The position numbers and the translations under genes are program-made. Below the pieces are notes generated by a model. The model saw only the letters and a program-made list of their open reading frames with translations. It was not told where the DNA came from and searched no databases. Below, piece after piece: positions 1 through 11,700 of a DNA stretch of 30,114 nt (positions within the stretch are counted from its first letter, which is position 1; each line of letters begins with the position of its first letter). The stretch is taken from contig CAMPET010000052.1 in NCBI GenBank assembly GCA_946803715.1, positions 85,756 to 115,869 of the forward strand, in the 5' to 3' direction. The stretch is from Beroe ovata (taxonomy: Eukaryota; Ctenophora; Nuda; Beroida; Beroidae).

Positions 1-57
1 CACACACACACGCACACACACACACAGTACACCCCCCCACACACACACAACGCACGC
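1..57. repeat. (CA)n microsatellite at window edge
   Basis: Alternating CA with a few interruptions fills the first 57 bases, including a short C run near 30-38. The array is cut by the window edge, so its length is unknown. Confidence 0.9.
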
Positions 58-2838
58 AGGGCGCCAGTTCGTCGCATCACAATAACAGTGTTACCCCCGG
101 ACTGAAAGATATGTGCGGATTCTGAAGCCATTATATTATTATCACCAGCGCTCTCAGCGTCGAGTTTCTCGGTGTATTTTTATCTCCTGATGATCAAGTG
201 TCGAAAGTATATTAGTGGATATTACATATAATATGAGCATGAATTGATAAACTGCCGAATATTCCCACTAAAAACATGTTGTATCAAGACGTGGGTTGAT
301 CTCATGTTTTGCAATTGACGATGCCCTCTAGCAATAATAATCACGCCGATAATATGGAACCCATTAAAGAGAAACACTTTGCAACACTTGGCGCTATCAT
401 TGGCGCGTGTGCTGCCGTGCCAACCCAAACACAAGTCTTCTTTTTTTATAAAAAGTCCATTTATATATTCTCGAATAGAGCCGACAAACCCTTCCCCACT
501 TCTACTGTTGCACGAGTTGTTGCCATGGAGTCTGGAAGCCATAGCAGCCGCGTCGGGTGTTAGAACTGCGTGTGTGAGGCGGAGGGTGGTGTCGCTGGGT
601 GGTGCAAAGTGGTGCGAGTATGCGTTTGATTGGTGCAGAGTGGTGTGTATCGGTGGTTGGGTGGTGTAGAGTGGTGTGTTTGATCCTGGATATCTGCAGG
701 GAAATATAAATATCCACGCAAAATATTCGTATAGTTGTGGGTGTCTGGGGAATGTATCTCGGGAATTTTCGGTAATTTAAAGACCGTACGTTGCCGACTG
801 TAAGACTCCAGGGCGGTAGACTCAAAAACTCGGGGCAAAACCCTAATAAATTGACGGAATTCCGGAGCAAAAGTCAGGGACGGGGAGGTTTCCAATATTT
901 CGGATAATCTTGTTTATCGGGGACAAATCTCTCTATCGAAAAGACAATGATATTGAGCCTATCAGTTATCACATCTAGCTACATCTCCTCATGATTGTGA
1001 AAATATAGCCAAAGCCAAATTCTTTGGCCGTGTCAGTTTCGAGGTCTCATCTGATGAGACTTATCAAACATCCACATTCTCTCCATCACTTTCATGGAGA
1101 TTTGGCAAAACTCCGAACTATATTATCTTCCAATTATATACGTGTCTATAATATGCTGTATTCCCATCACTTATCTGTCAATTAATGATTTCCCCATTTT
1201 TCAGTGCACCAGTTTTCACCGCAGATCAGATGTGAAGATAACGACGTATCCCCTGCGCCAGGTCAGACTGAGTTTCTATAGTTGAGATATTAGTATATTG
1301 TAGATATTAGTATAGTATACTATAGTATAAGTATAGTATACTATAAGGTATATAATAGTAGATATGTTTTTGTTCAGCTACAATGTCCCAAAACCTCGAG
1401 TAGGGAGCGGGTTTCCCTCACACAGGCGTGTTGCCATAGTAGAGATGTTAATATGATAGAGTTGTTAGGTGGGTTTGGTGACTTGCAGTGAGTCGCTTAT
1501 TCTGGAAGCCGAATGCCGCTCATTATAACTGTTGAGATGTTACTTTATGTGTTCAACAATGAGTGAGAGAGAGAGGATCGGTTTATCTGTGAGAATCTTT
1601 CATGAATCCGGTTTATCATTGACCTCAAAAACTCACGTTGAAAATGGTAGTGCTGGCTGATTTCTTCGACTTGAACCTAAAACTAAGTTTGGCCATCAGG
1701 AGTCTTCCCAATATAAACTAATATACAGACATCTAATATGATCGGAAATGAAAAATAAGCTTGGGCCTAAACAGAAACTTCTCATTTCCAATCCTGAGTA
1801 ATATCCATTCCCGTTACTTCTGACACACCATATTGTTTCCTCAAAGCTTGATAAATAATAATTATTTAACGATAACGTTAATTATGGCATAATTATAAGT
1901 CTGGACTGCGTTAGTAAAATAATAACGTACGCTATATTATTAGATTTAACTATTCTGACGCTAGGTTTACATAGTTACACAATACCATTCCCCCATCCCG
2001 TCGCTTCCAAAATATATCACTTGCTATATTATGGTAGAGCTGAGATAATAGAAAGAATTTTACTGAGAAATTTATTTAGTTAGAATTTTTCCACTTTCAG
2101 CAGATAGTGTAATAAGGGGAATAAGACGCGGCAATATATTGCTTGAATGAATAGAATAAGAGAGGGATATGATAATGTTGTCCGGGTCCTAAAAACACAG
2201 TATTTTCTCTGCTGGGACTTATATTCGGGCTGAAATTTCTCCATTTCAGAAATAAGGCGTCAATGATATTTTACAATTACTCTTATCTCATTGATGCTGT
2301 TTAGTGGTGCCGTGGGAATTAATTACCCGTAATTGAGTGATTATATCGGTATTAGTCGGTAAGTCTACTTAGGCGCAGCCTATCTACGTATGTTTGAGCA
2401 GATTTGGGTTTCAGCATTGGGATTTGTGGCATTCTAACACCGTGATCATCAAGTTGATATCCTAATTGATCATGAGTTAACGACCGATTAGGGCCAGACA
2501 TTTAAGGGAGATATGAAGAAGATTTAGAATTGCTCATCAAAAGCTCATATTACTGCAGATTAATTGATCGTTTTCACAACCAAAATACCGGACACGATAT
2601 TTTCCACTCCTTTTCGAAACTCCTGCTCAAACATATATATTTCATATCGTAACTCCTACTCCTTCATAATGCATATCATCCCCTCTCTCATCCATTAGCC
2701 GTACGGCACTCAGGCCTGCCGACGGACCTGTGTATGATAAATGTAACATAGTGGTGACTGAGATCCCCCATCGCAGTCCGCAGTCTTGAGGCTCCGCCCA
2801 GTCCTCAGCGTCATGAGCTGCTTCTTCCCATCTCCACA
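58..2838. other. Non-coding stretch, no supported gene
   Basis: AT-rich sequence with stops in all frames. It holds a TG-rich patch (560-675), a TA-rich palindromic tract (1284-1360) and a GA run (1560-1575). A splice-bounded open segment at 1205-1261 was considered, but its phase does not fit the exon at 4439. The stretch may be the intron or promoter of the zinc-finger gene whose last coding exon starts at 4439. No core promoter could be assigned. Confidence 0.5.
1284..1360. repeat. TA-rich palindromic tract
   Basis: Repeated TAGTATA and TATACTA words form overlapping inverted repeats that could fold into a cruciform. Most likely a simple low-complexity tract. Confidence 0.6.
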
Positions 2839-2842
2839 TACA

Positions 2843-2901
<59 letters not shown>

Positions 2902-2926
2902 ACACACACACACACACACTCACACA

Positions 2927-2961
<35 letters not shown>

Positions 2962-2976
2962 TCACATACATACATT
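2839..2976. repeat. Composite (CA)n/(CT)n microsatellite
   Basis: About 140 bp of CA dinucleotides, interrupted by CTCACA steps and a CT run near 2926-2942. Open frames across it only encode Thr-His or Cys-Val repeats and are not genes. Confidence 0.95.
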
Positions 2977-3956
2977 CATGATGGGTAGCTGAGGACAGAC
3001 TGGCGTCTGTGAGAGAAAGATACGAGAGGGAGATCATTATGCAGAATGAGAGAGAGAGAGTCTCAGATCTTTCTCCTCCTGGCTACGGAGAAAATGGAGA
3101 CTTGCAGAGAGGGATAATGTGATATGTTATGTATCATCTCCCTGCAAGATATATGGAGTCTCAAATCTGTCTCGAGAAAAGAGATATCTGATATATAGTG
3201 GTATCTCATAGCTTGTAATATATCAATGTGATATTATATATGTTATGAGGACTAAATAATATGTGGGTCATACTATTATTGTAATGATGTGTCTCGATAT
3301 CAAACTGCGATCATGAGGCCAGGATAGGACGGGAGAGATATTATGATCATATTCAATGTTTTTTATGATAGGTAGATGAAGCAGATCTCTGAAACATTTT
3401 TCTGTCTCGAAGGATAACTCATTTTCATATCCTCAGAGCCGGTTGTTACGAAAGAGGATGAAATAAACCTAGAAAAGTTGGATAAGCAACTGCGGATAAA
3501 TATTGTGTAAGTTTGTCTAACTAGCTGGAGCTGGACTATCATAGCAATCAGATTATTCATATCATCACACCCTGAAATATTGAATTCTCGTCGATTTTGC
3601 TTTCACGAAATTTTTACCCAATGAGTTTCACCCAAAACGTGACCATGAGGCTCCCCTTGGAACAGAAATGCCAAACATATTCATATGCGTATGATAAATG
3701 GTACGTCTTTATTCATGTTTCATGGCATTGGTCGAGACTAAATTAAAACGAACGATTTCAGACTAAAATACCGCCGTCTTGTCGCAATTTATCTAACTTT
3801 ACCCAAGCACGAACAAGCCGCTTTATATCCCATTTATATTACGATATATTCAGTATGTGCTGTAGAATATTACAGTGGGCAAACCTTGCAACGTGTTGTC
3901 AATGGGCAGTGTTTTCAATATTATGAAAAGTGTATGCTGGATACTGGATAGTTGAC
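2977..3956. other. Non-coding stretch, no supported gene
   Basis: AT-rich sequence with a short GA run near 3047-3060. A minus-strand open stretch (3363-3560) shows no recognisable domain and no convincing splice context. Confidence 0.5.
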
Positions 3957-3976
3957 ATGTTAGCGTGGGATATAAC
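3957..3976 (+). CDS. Possible first coding exon of the C2H2 gene
   Basis: An ATG at 3957 opens six codons plus two bases (Met-Leu-Ala-Trp-Asp-Ile-Thr after joining), followed by a GTAAGT donor at 3977. This phase-2 end matches the phase needed by the exon at 4439, where the split codon becomes Thr. The start context is weak and the segment is only 20 nt, so this could be chance. The true 5' exons may lie elsewhere or upstream of the window. Confidence 0.2.
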
Positions 3977-4040
3977 GTAAGTTCGGGCATCCTACATCTT
4001 TCCTAGGAGTAGGATCCTATCAGACTGGGTCAATTGTCTC

Positions 4041-4061
4041 ACCATATGTGTGACATATGGT
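4041..4061. other. Perfect 8-bp hairpin beside a CA repeat
   Basis: ACCATATG (4041-4048) and CATATGGT (4054-4061) are perfect inverted arms with a 5-nt loop. The (CA)n array begins directly after them. Confidence 0.6.
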
Positions 4062-4062
<1 letters not shown>

Positions 4063-4129
<67 letters not shown>

Positions 4130-4176
4130 TACACATACATACACACACACGCAAACTGACACACACAAACAAACGC
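4063..4176. repeat. (CA)n microsatellite
   Basis: Uninterrupted AC dinucleotides from 4063 to about 4124, decaying into ACAT and ACAA variants by 4176. It lies in the presumed intron ahead of the zinc-finger exon. Confidence 0.95.
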
Positions 4177-4311
4177 ATACCATCACTTACTTTCTCGTCC
4201 AAGGCTGTAGTAGTCTAGTCTGCTCTGAAACGTCATTACTTTCGACCCACGCGGTATTTCCTAATAACTGTCAGTCACACCGACTACCCTCGACATATTA
4301 AGTTATTACAT

Positions 4312-4384
4312 TTGTGTGTGTGTATGTGCGTTTGTGTGTGTGTGTGTGTGTGTGAGTGCGTGTGTGCGTGTGTACGTGTGGGTG
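4312..4384. repeat. (TG)n tract before a 3' splice site
   Basis: TG-rich tract with a pure core at about 4333-4354, opposite in sense to the (CA)n array 140 bp upstream. It ends 54 bases before the AG of the zinc-finger exon, so the transcript would carry UG repeats close to a 3' splice site. Confidence 0.9.
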
Positions 4385-4438
4385 ATTGTTTTACTGCAAT
4401 AACACGGTATTGAACTCACGGCGCCACTCCAATTTCAG

Positions 4439-6068
4439 ATGTCCCGAGCTGGAAGAATCAGGAGACCAAGCTCCCGCCAAACAGCAACAACAACAACAAC
4501 ACACCGAGACCGAGCAACAGCAGACTGGACTGTCAGGAGACTCGTGCAGTGCTCTCAAGGACATATCAGACCATGTTAACGAGCTAGAGTCCGTGCTGGA
4601 AAGTCTGAATAAGAGTTGCCCCTCACCCCTCCCCCCGGCAAAATCTGTGATCAGACCACTTTCGTCTCGGACATTTCTCGAGAGCCTGAAACCGGCTGTC
4701 ACCAAGCAAGCAACAGCACCAGCACCACCTGATACCAGTGTCAGTGCTTTCACCAGCACTGTTCAGGAACCCAGCCCCATTTCCTTCCCCAAACCCAGCA
4801 TTACAGAAGTCAGCTTTTCCAAACCAATCGATGCCCAGAATTTCAACAAATTCAAAAACCCGCTCCTCAAAAACCGACTAAACCCCGCCGTGCGCAATAA
4901 CGTAGCAGTCCGGAGTAGCCCAAATGTCACGATTTCTGCAGAGTCGTTGCTCAACTTGGCACAACACAAGGACGCCATCAAACAACCCACGGTTATCAAG
5001 CCCATCCCACTGATGATGAAAGTACCAAGTACAGAGGATAGGGAGAGAACACCCTCTCCCGCCTGTACAGAACCGGAAACACCCATCGACGTGGTTAATC
5101 CTGATACAGACGACGGAATGGAGGTTTCAGAGCATTTGGTGAGCGGTGAGATTAGGTTGAGTGAGGTTAACGAGAGATGTCAACCGAGCATCATAACTAC
5201 AACTGTATCCTCGTCCACCCCCTCCTCTCTGGTGGGAGATATGAGGTTTTCAGGATCAGAGCGCCCTGCAACAGTTCCTGATGACACAGCGGGTTTCTCC
5301 TCCTCTCAACAGATGGTGGAATCTGCAGACAGCCTCGGATCACAATCTCGTGGAGAGAATGATGAGACGGGAGAAGTGACGTTGAGTGGAGTGAAGAGGA
5401 AAGCCGAGTGTTTGGAGCCGAGTGAGGAGGAGGGAGGGTCCTCATCACCTCCGCCCAGGAGGGGAGATACTGATCCGGTACAGAAAGATCGACATCGGAG
5501 CTCCTCACCTGAAGAACACGGTGGTGATAGTGGTGACCAGCTGCAACCGGGGGAACTCACAGCTATTCCATCAGATTCGGAGCTAACCCAGCAGCTTATG
5601 TCGGTGATACAGTCGACGATAGCCCAGTCCACAGGACCTCTGGCGTGTCAGGAATGTGGTGTCATATTCACTAATGAGATCAGCCTTCACCGGCACATGC
5701 TAGTTCACATTGACACCAACCCTGACACCACCACCTCTACAGTGACACCAACATCGTCCTCCAAAGAACAATTCAACTGTCCGACGTGTGCGTTCAAAAC
5801 ACCACGCAGACAGACACTAACCAAACACATCATGACAGTTCACACACGAGACCGCTCATCTGGTATTCTGTACTGTGACCAGTGTGAGTATAAAACCCCC
5901 ACTAAGTCTCATCTGAGGAACCACATGCTTGCCCATTCGGGGAACAGGCAGTACCAGTGCCCACACTGCACGTACAACAGTAACTTTTCCAACGCTCTAA
6001 CGAGACATATGACAATGCATAGCCGAGAGATGTTTGAGAATAAGATAAACAGTGCCAAATCTTCGTAA
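4439..6068 (+). CDS. C2H2 zinc-finger protein, terminal coding exon
   Basis: Terminal exon of a probable nuclear DNA-binding regulator. It follows an AATTTCAG acceptor (AG at 4437-4438), enters in phase 2, and encodes about 542 residues to a TAA at 6066. There is no ATG in frame until about 5013, so the N-terminus lies in an upstream exon. Counting from the first whole codon (4440), a poly-Gln patch comes first, then a long Ser/Pro-rich and acidic disordered region, then a basic patch with PPPRR. Four C2H2 fingers close the protein, with first cysteines near residues 403, 447, 479 and 507. Finger spacing is C-x2-C-x12-H-x3/4-H. Fingers 2-4 have aromatic-Lys/Asn-Thr/Ser patterns after the second Cys, as in many metazoan poly-finger regulators. 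I cannot name an orthologue. The finger assignment is firm; the DNA target is unknown. Confidence 0.88.
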
Positions 6069-6555
6069 CAAAATATAGTGTTGCAGTTAGTTTTTGTTGA
6101 TATCTATTGATTTGTGCTATTATCAAGGTGTTTTAGAAGAGCTGAGACTTCTGTAGATTTTTTGTAGATTTTTAGTCACCCCAAAGCCGTCATTTCTGTG
6201 TGACAGTGATCGTAGATAGTTCTCGTTGTGAAAATGCAGCGAAAACTTTCTCCTTGTCAACAAGAAATAGGTAATGTCCACTTCGGCCATATAGATGGAA
6301 TGTTGGGTTCTATGAAGTCATATTCTTGTCATGCCTGATGTCAAATATTACGTAACTGTTTTCTTTCCACAAACAGAATTATTTTAGTCCCGAATCCAGT
6401 GGTTTATGTTTTTATTGGGTTTTTTATTGCGTATGATATGATATATCGTATGATGAAGATCATGTGATTTATCTTTTTTTGAATTAACATTGCTTTTTTT
6501 CTGGGTGTTACGAGTAACCACTTATTTAAGCTTTGTGTCCCAACTTTTTTGCCTG

Positions 6556-6561
6556 AATAAA
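6556..6561 (+). terminator. Poly(A) signal of the C2H2 gene
   Basis: AATAAA about 490 nt after the TAA of the zinc-finger exon, giving a 3' UTR of plausible length. No other AATAAA hexamer stands out between the stop and this point. Confidence 0.6.
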
Positions 6562-8767
6562 AACACGAACGATTTGTAACGGCCTACTAATCTACTATGC
6601 TTATCTTATGACTAGTAATTGATACTACAGACTAGGTATGGAGCAGAAAATTCATTAGAATTCTAATTAAGTTGTGTAAAGTGCTATTGATAATATTCAT
6701 GTATGATGTGCTTATCTTTGTCCTATATTTGCTTCATCGTGTCTGTGTGTTATGACATCATGCAAGTCAGGAATTAAATGTGAACTTGTAATTAGTGTGA
6801 GATAAAAAGCATCCAAATGTGCTCTAAATTTTCCGTGAACCATTTTTTCGTGGCAGAATTTCCGTAAATTTCACCACGATTGAATACGCTAGTCAAACAA
6901 AGATTGTCACGTAGATCATATCTCTGGAAGAACAGCAACCTTTTTTGGGTTGTTCTAATTTCGGGTTTATTCTAATTTGGTACCGTAATATGTGTAATAT
7001 GATGTGGAATCGGAACTTGCCGCTCCTTTTCTGAGCTGAGCAGGGGTGAGTTAACTTTCTATCAGAGGCAAAGTCGAAATTGTAATGTGTCTTTTTTGAT
7101 TTTGAGATCTTATCATTTTCAGGGGTCACCAGGTGTTTTCAGGGGGTCACCAGGCGTTTTCAGGGGGTCAGCAAGGGTTTTCAGGGGGTCAGCAGGGGTT
7201 TACCAGGGTCCATAGGAGGTCATGATATCAATTGAAAAGTCTAAAAACTTGCTATGCAATCATCAAATTTGAAGGAAATTCAGAATGCTGAATTTCACTA
7301 AAAATAAACACACCTGCTCAGCCTTAAAAAAGCCAACACCATAGTTTACATTCGGGAGCAATAATTATATTGATTGTAGAAGTAGTACTTCTGAAGTACC
7401 AATAAGACCACATTTCGGCATTGATGCATGCACACATTCAAAGAATTATGTTGATTGATGATATGAAAACTAAAAGATCATTTCGACAAACTTGTCATTC
7501 TGATATTATATTTGCTAAGTTAAACATGATAAATTGAAAGCACGTTATATTATAATGTAAAGTGTAAACATGAGAACTAAACGCAGGGATAATTTTTGTT
7601 GTTTTGTGGTTGTTTATTCCTTTATTCTTCATTTTTCATCATTTCCCACTTGTTTTACTGGACTTTAAATAGCTCTACAGTCTACATGATTCAAGTGTTT
7701 TAGCATTGTGTGGATTGTGGTAATTTCATAACCATGAACGGGAGTAGAAAATAATAGAGCCCTGCAAGATATTCAATCTAAAGCACTATGAACCCTACCA
7801 ATTGTTCAAATTTCAACTCCTTAATGGGAGGGAAAAATAAGATGAACCTACGGTTTGATCACATTCACATAATTTGGGCCTCCCCAGAGCATTCCAAATC
7901 TCGAGACAATCCGTCCATGCTTCCAAGTAGTGTGCCTGAAATGATATTATCATTGGCATTGTTTCGAGGAGATGAATCAAAGAGAAACATGGCGCCCTGA
8001 TGCTGTTCAAATAGTCAGTAATTTTACTAACAACACTCAGGCAGCATGAAACCACTTTGATCTCCCATGATTTCATTGAACGCTGGTAGGGTCCTATAGG
8101 ACCTAGTACCTCATTTGCATGGGAAGAAATATTCATTATTGTCTTCAGGAAACCTCGCACAAACTAGGTTTACACTACCCAATATAATATACAATACAGA
8201 TAATATGTGATAATCATATCATTATACTGCCTTGTCTACAATTTAGGTAGCAATATGATATGACGTTCAACTTTAAGAAAATTTTATGATTCTAAGTTCT
8301 CTCCTCTTTTGCTCTTATTGCACTCAAATATTTCATTTTAGGAGATGTAAGAAGCTATTACCAATCGGAATACCTATCAAAAATGATAATTATGATGCAA
8401 ATAGCAATTTCATAGAATGTTGCAAGGCTGAATTGGTTTGTGCCAGGGAAATACAAACTGATGATGTTTGAAAGTTCAAAGACAGATCTCTCATGTCTTT
8501 TCAATATCACAGAATCCCTATCTTGTAATTCGTATCCAATAAGTTGTAAAATTCTGTGCATATCGACCATTTCTGAGAAAAATGAGTAATTTTATAAAGA
8601 CATCTCGGATTCATGATTAATTAGTTTATAGTATGCTAGATCATCAATTAATTTCAATATTGTGTACCCTCAAGATCAAAAAATTACTTTGCATTATGCT
8701 GGAAACCGAGTGAGACAAGTGTATGAATAATGACTCCTTATTGAACATGTTGTATTATACCCCACAG
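6562..8767. other. Intergenic spacer or 5' UTR intron of gene A
   Basis: Between the C2H2 poly(A) signal and the acceptor of gene A. It holds a 21-bp minisatellite (7116-7205) and a few short open stretches on both strands (7788-8000, 7813-8160, 8343-8570) with no recognisable domain. A pyrimidine-rich acceptor precedes gene A's start codon, so part of this may be an intron in the 5' UTR. Confidence 0.5.
7116..7205. repeat. 21-bp G-rich minisatellite, about 4.3 copies
   Basis: Tandem units of the form TTTTCAGGGGGTCACCAGG start near 7116, 7136, 7157 and 7178, with a degenerate partial copy from 7199. Units differ by a few substitutions. Each carries a TTTTCAGG word that looks like a splice acceptor. 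Confidence 0.85.
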
Positions 8768-11700
8768 CATGAAACATGTCAGTGTTGACCATATCCTCTG
8801 TCATAAGTGAGAAATTTCAAAGATATAAGGATAACTCCACCTTCAAAGATAAGAGTGATGCAGATTTGCTCGAGCATTTCTTGGACTCATTTGAAATAAT
8901 CAGATGCATCGGTAAGTATATCAGTGAACTAAAGTACGCAATATCAAAAAAATTCTTCATGCCATTCTATTTAAGCTCCATTGCATTTTGTTTCCCTTCA
9001 TTTCCACTCAAGGATGCATATTCTACTTTGAACCGCCTTTTTTCAGTTGGAATCAGTCACCAATCTGAAGAACGGGCCAAGACATCTGGAGCAGCCTCGA
9101 CTGATCCTCAAGAGCCAACAGATAGTATTCCACCAGGAAATTCAGCCACTGTGCAGCAGCAGCAGAAAGTTGGTGATTCAGTTGCTTTGCGGCGGAGAAA
9201 AACATGTATCAGAAGAGATAGATCACTCTTATCCACTGTTTTACCCACAGCTGCAAAGAGCACAGAACCTCGCATAAAGCTGGAACCGTCATCTCCATCA
9301 AATAATCCTCATCGCCTAGATCAAGCAACTTCCCCTGTTAACAGAAGTGCTGCAACTTCCCCTTTACATCCTGAAACAGCACAATATGATTTCCAAACTA
9401 AATCAGAACCCATTGATTTTGAGTGCAATAACTGCTCTGTTAGAATTCACGAGACTGAAAATTCAACAGCTGATGAATTCGCTCCTCTGGTTGAGCCATT
9501 GGATGATCAAGAAGCTAGTATACTGTTGTCAAAGTTTCAACAGGAGCAACATGCTGATGGATCAGACACATCGGTACTGGCGATAAACTCATCAACAGCC
9601 GAGCCTTCTGCAGATGGTCTTGAAATAGAAAATCAGAATGTTGAAAATGTTGAACCTCCAACCGCGCCATCTGTAGATAGTCCTGAAATAAATAATCAGG
9701 TTAATGATGAGGTCTTGACAGAAGACGTTCATCAGTCACAAGCTCCCCAGTCTCATGAGGAGGATCGGCAATCAGATGAACAACAGGTACTAGAAGCATC
9801 AGTTGCAGATTCAGCTACCAACGGAAGCACTGCAAATTCATCTGGAGAGCCAGTGATTAACAGAGAATCAGATTGTTCTGAAAAGGAGCGTCAAATTATC
9901 GTGGTTTTCCCTTCCTCTTCGCCAGACTATATTGGAGAACCCAAGAAATCGATTGATAAAGATCGAAATGAGATTGTACCTGCACGGTGCAGTTCTCCCC
10001 TATCCACAGATAGGCATTCAAAAGTTAAACATAATAAGACAGCTATGAGTGATAATTTGGCTGGTAGCAATCGACGTATTTCAAGGCCGGTATCATCTGG
10101 TCATGAACATCGGGAATGTTCCTCATCCAGTTCAACAGTTACTTCTCAGAGTGCGAAAACCGATATTGACATTGCTAAAGCTAAATCAGTGATTGTCTCA
10201 TCCAATCCTCCTGGTAAGTTGTGATGCAAAACACACACAAGTTATATACTTACCTAGGTACTAGGTACCTATTATACATCAACATTGACTAGGTAACAAA
10301 AATATATTGAGCTGATTGCAATAGTCATTCATCAAATCTTTCTATCATTATCGTCAATGGTAACCATGATGACATTTACACTGACACTTTTTACACCTTG
10401 AGTGACAGCCTAACATTACCCATTCATCAAACTAGAAGATTACCCGTAAATTGTCCAACTTCCTAGCAAATCCTAGATATCAATAACTGCAGCACTTATA
10501 AAAATTTGATGAAATTTGAAAATAAAAGTTGTGCAACCCTGAATCATACCTGGCACCAACTGAGCCACTGCGGCAACTGCTATATTACAATTCCGAACTC
10601 TGTTATTGTGTTAAGTGACCTGACACCTAACTGAAATGGACATTGCCTTTTAAATGTTCTCAAATTGATCATAAGTGTAGTTTCTGATAACTAGGTTCAC
10701 ACTTTTATTGTAAGACAATGCTTCAGACAATGATAAGACATGATAGGTAGTCTGCTAGTATGATTAATAATGTTCGACATACCTAATAATCTAATGTTTC
10801 AGCTTCTTGCAGAGGACTTATACGTTATGATGAACTGCCTGTGTTCAAGTATGATCATAGCTATTGCTCCTGCAACAAATTCGGTAATAATAAAGATTTG
10901 AAGCTCAAGAGGAAGTGTTTGTCTCCTTATGCGTTCCCAAGAAATCAGTACAACTCCAAAACTGACAGACCCATCCTTAAGAAGAAAAAATGTTCATATT
11001 TCTTTTGTCCAGTTTGCTTTCGTCGATTTCCATCCAAGGAAGGTCTCCAAAAGCATAGAGAAACGGTTTCGCTATCCAAATGCTACAAACCAATAGCCTA
11101 TGAGTCGAGAAAAGTATCGAAGTGTAAATTTTGTGAAAGGAAGTTTTTTGGTGATAGATTATCTGCGCATGAGGGCATTTGTCGTTTCAACTCATATCAA
11201 AGAAAGCTGAAGTCCACATCTTTCAAATTCAATGAGGTGCTAGACCTTGTTGGTCTTAAAAGAAAAACTTCATCCATTACAACAATGAATCCAGACAGTT
11301 CTGATCATGCAGAGTCACTACAGATAACAAATTCCATGAGTCAAACAGAACAACAAAAGTCTCAATTAATAAAGAAACGTCAGAGTGACCTGTTCACCCA
11401 AACTTGCAGGACTTGTAACCAGAAGTTCTGTGAATGTCTGATTGTAGGAGCCGCAAGAAAGTACAGAATCGCAACCCAGAATGTTGCAAATTATCGTAGC
11501 AAAAGTGTTCAGGATAATGATATGGCAAATGATAGTCTTAACTTTCCCTTCCCATTTGATTGGGATGAAACTTCTCCTTCTGATCACGAGAAGCAGCAAA
11601 AAGCAACAAATATCGAACCAGATCAGTATTACAAGTCGGTAAGACATCCTGTGCCAGTTGAAGTTGATGATCATACTGCCCTGTCAAAGGATAATGATCA

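Noticed and set aside
309-870. Overlapping open stretches on both strands near the start of the window
   Set aside because: Several frames are open at once, with no domain, no splice logic and low-complexity composition (TG-rich patch). Likely chance.
1205-1261. Splice-bounded 57-nt candidate exon upstream of the C2H2 gene
   Set aside because: It has an acceptor (TTTTTCAG) and a GTCAGA donor and is open in two frames, but neither leaves the phase 2 needed by the exon at 4439. No linking exon was found.
2642-4186. Cys-Val and Thr-His repeat frames
   Set aside because: They are translations of CA/TG microsatellites.
8343-8570. Exon on either strand upstream of gene A
   Set aside because: The plus-strand frame follows a TTTTAG acceptor but has no good donor before its stop. 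The minus-strand frame overlaps it and has no recognisable domain.
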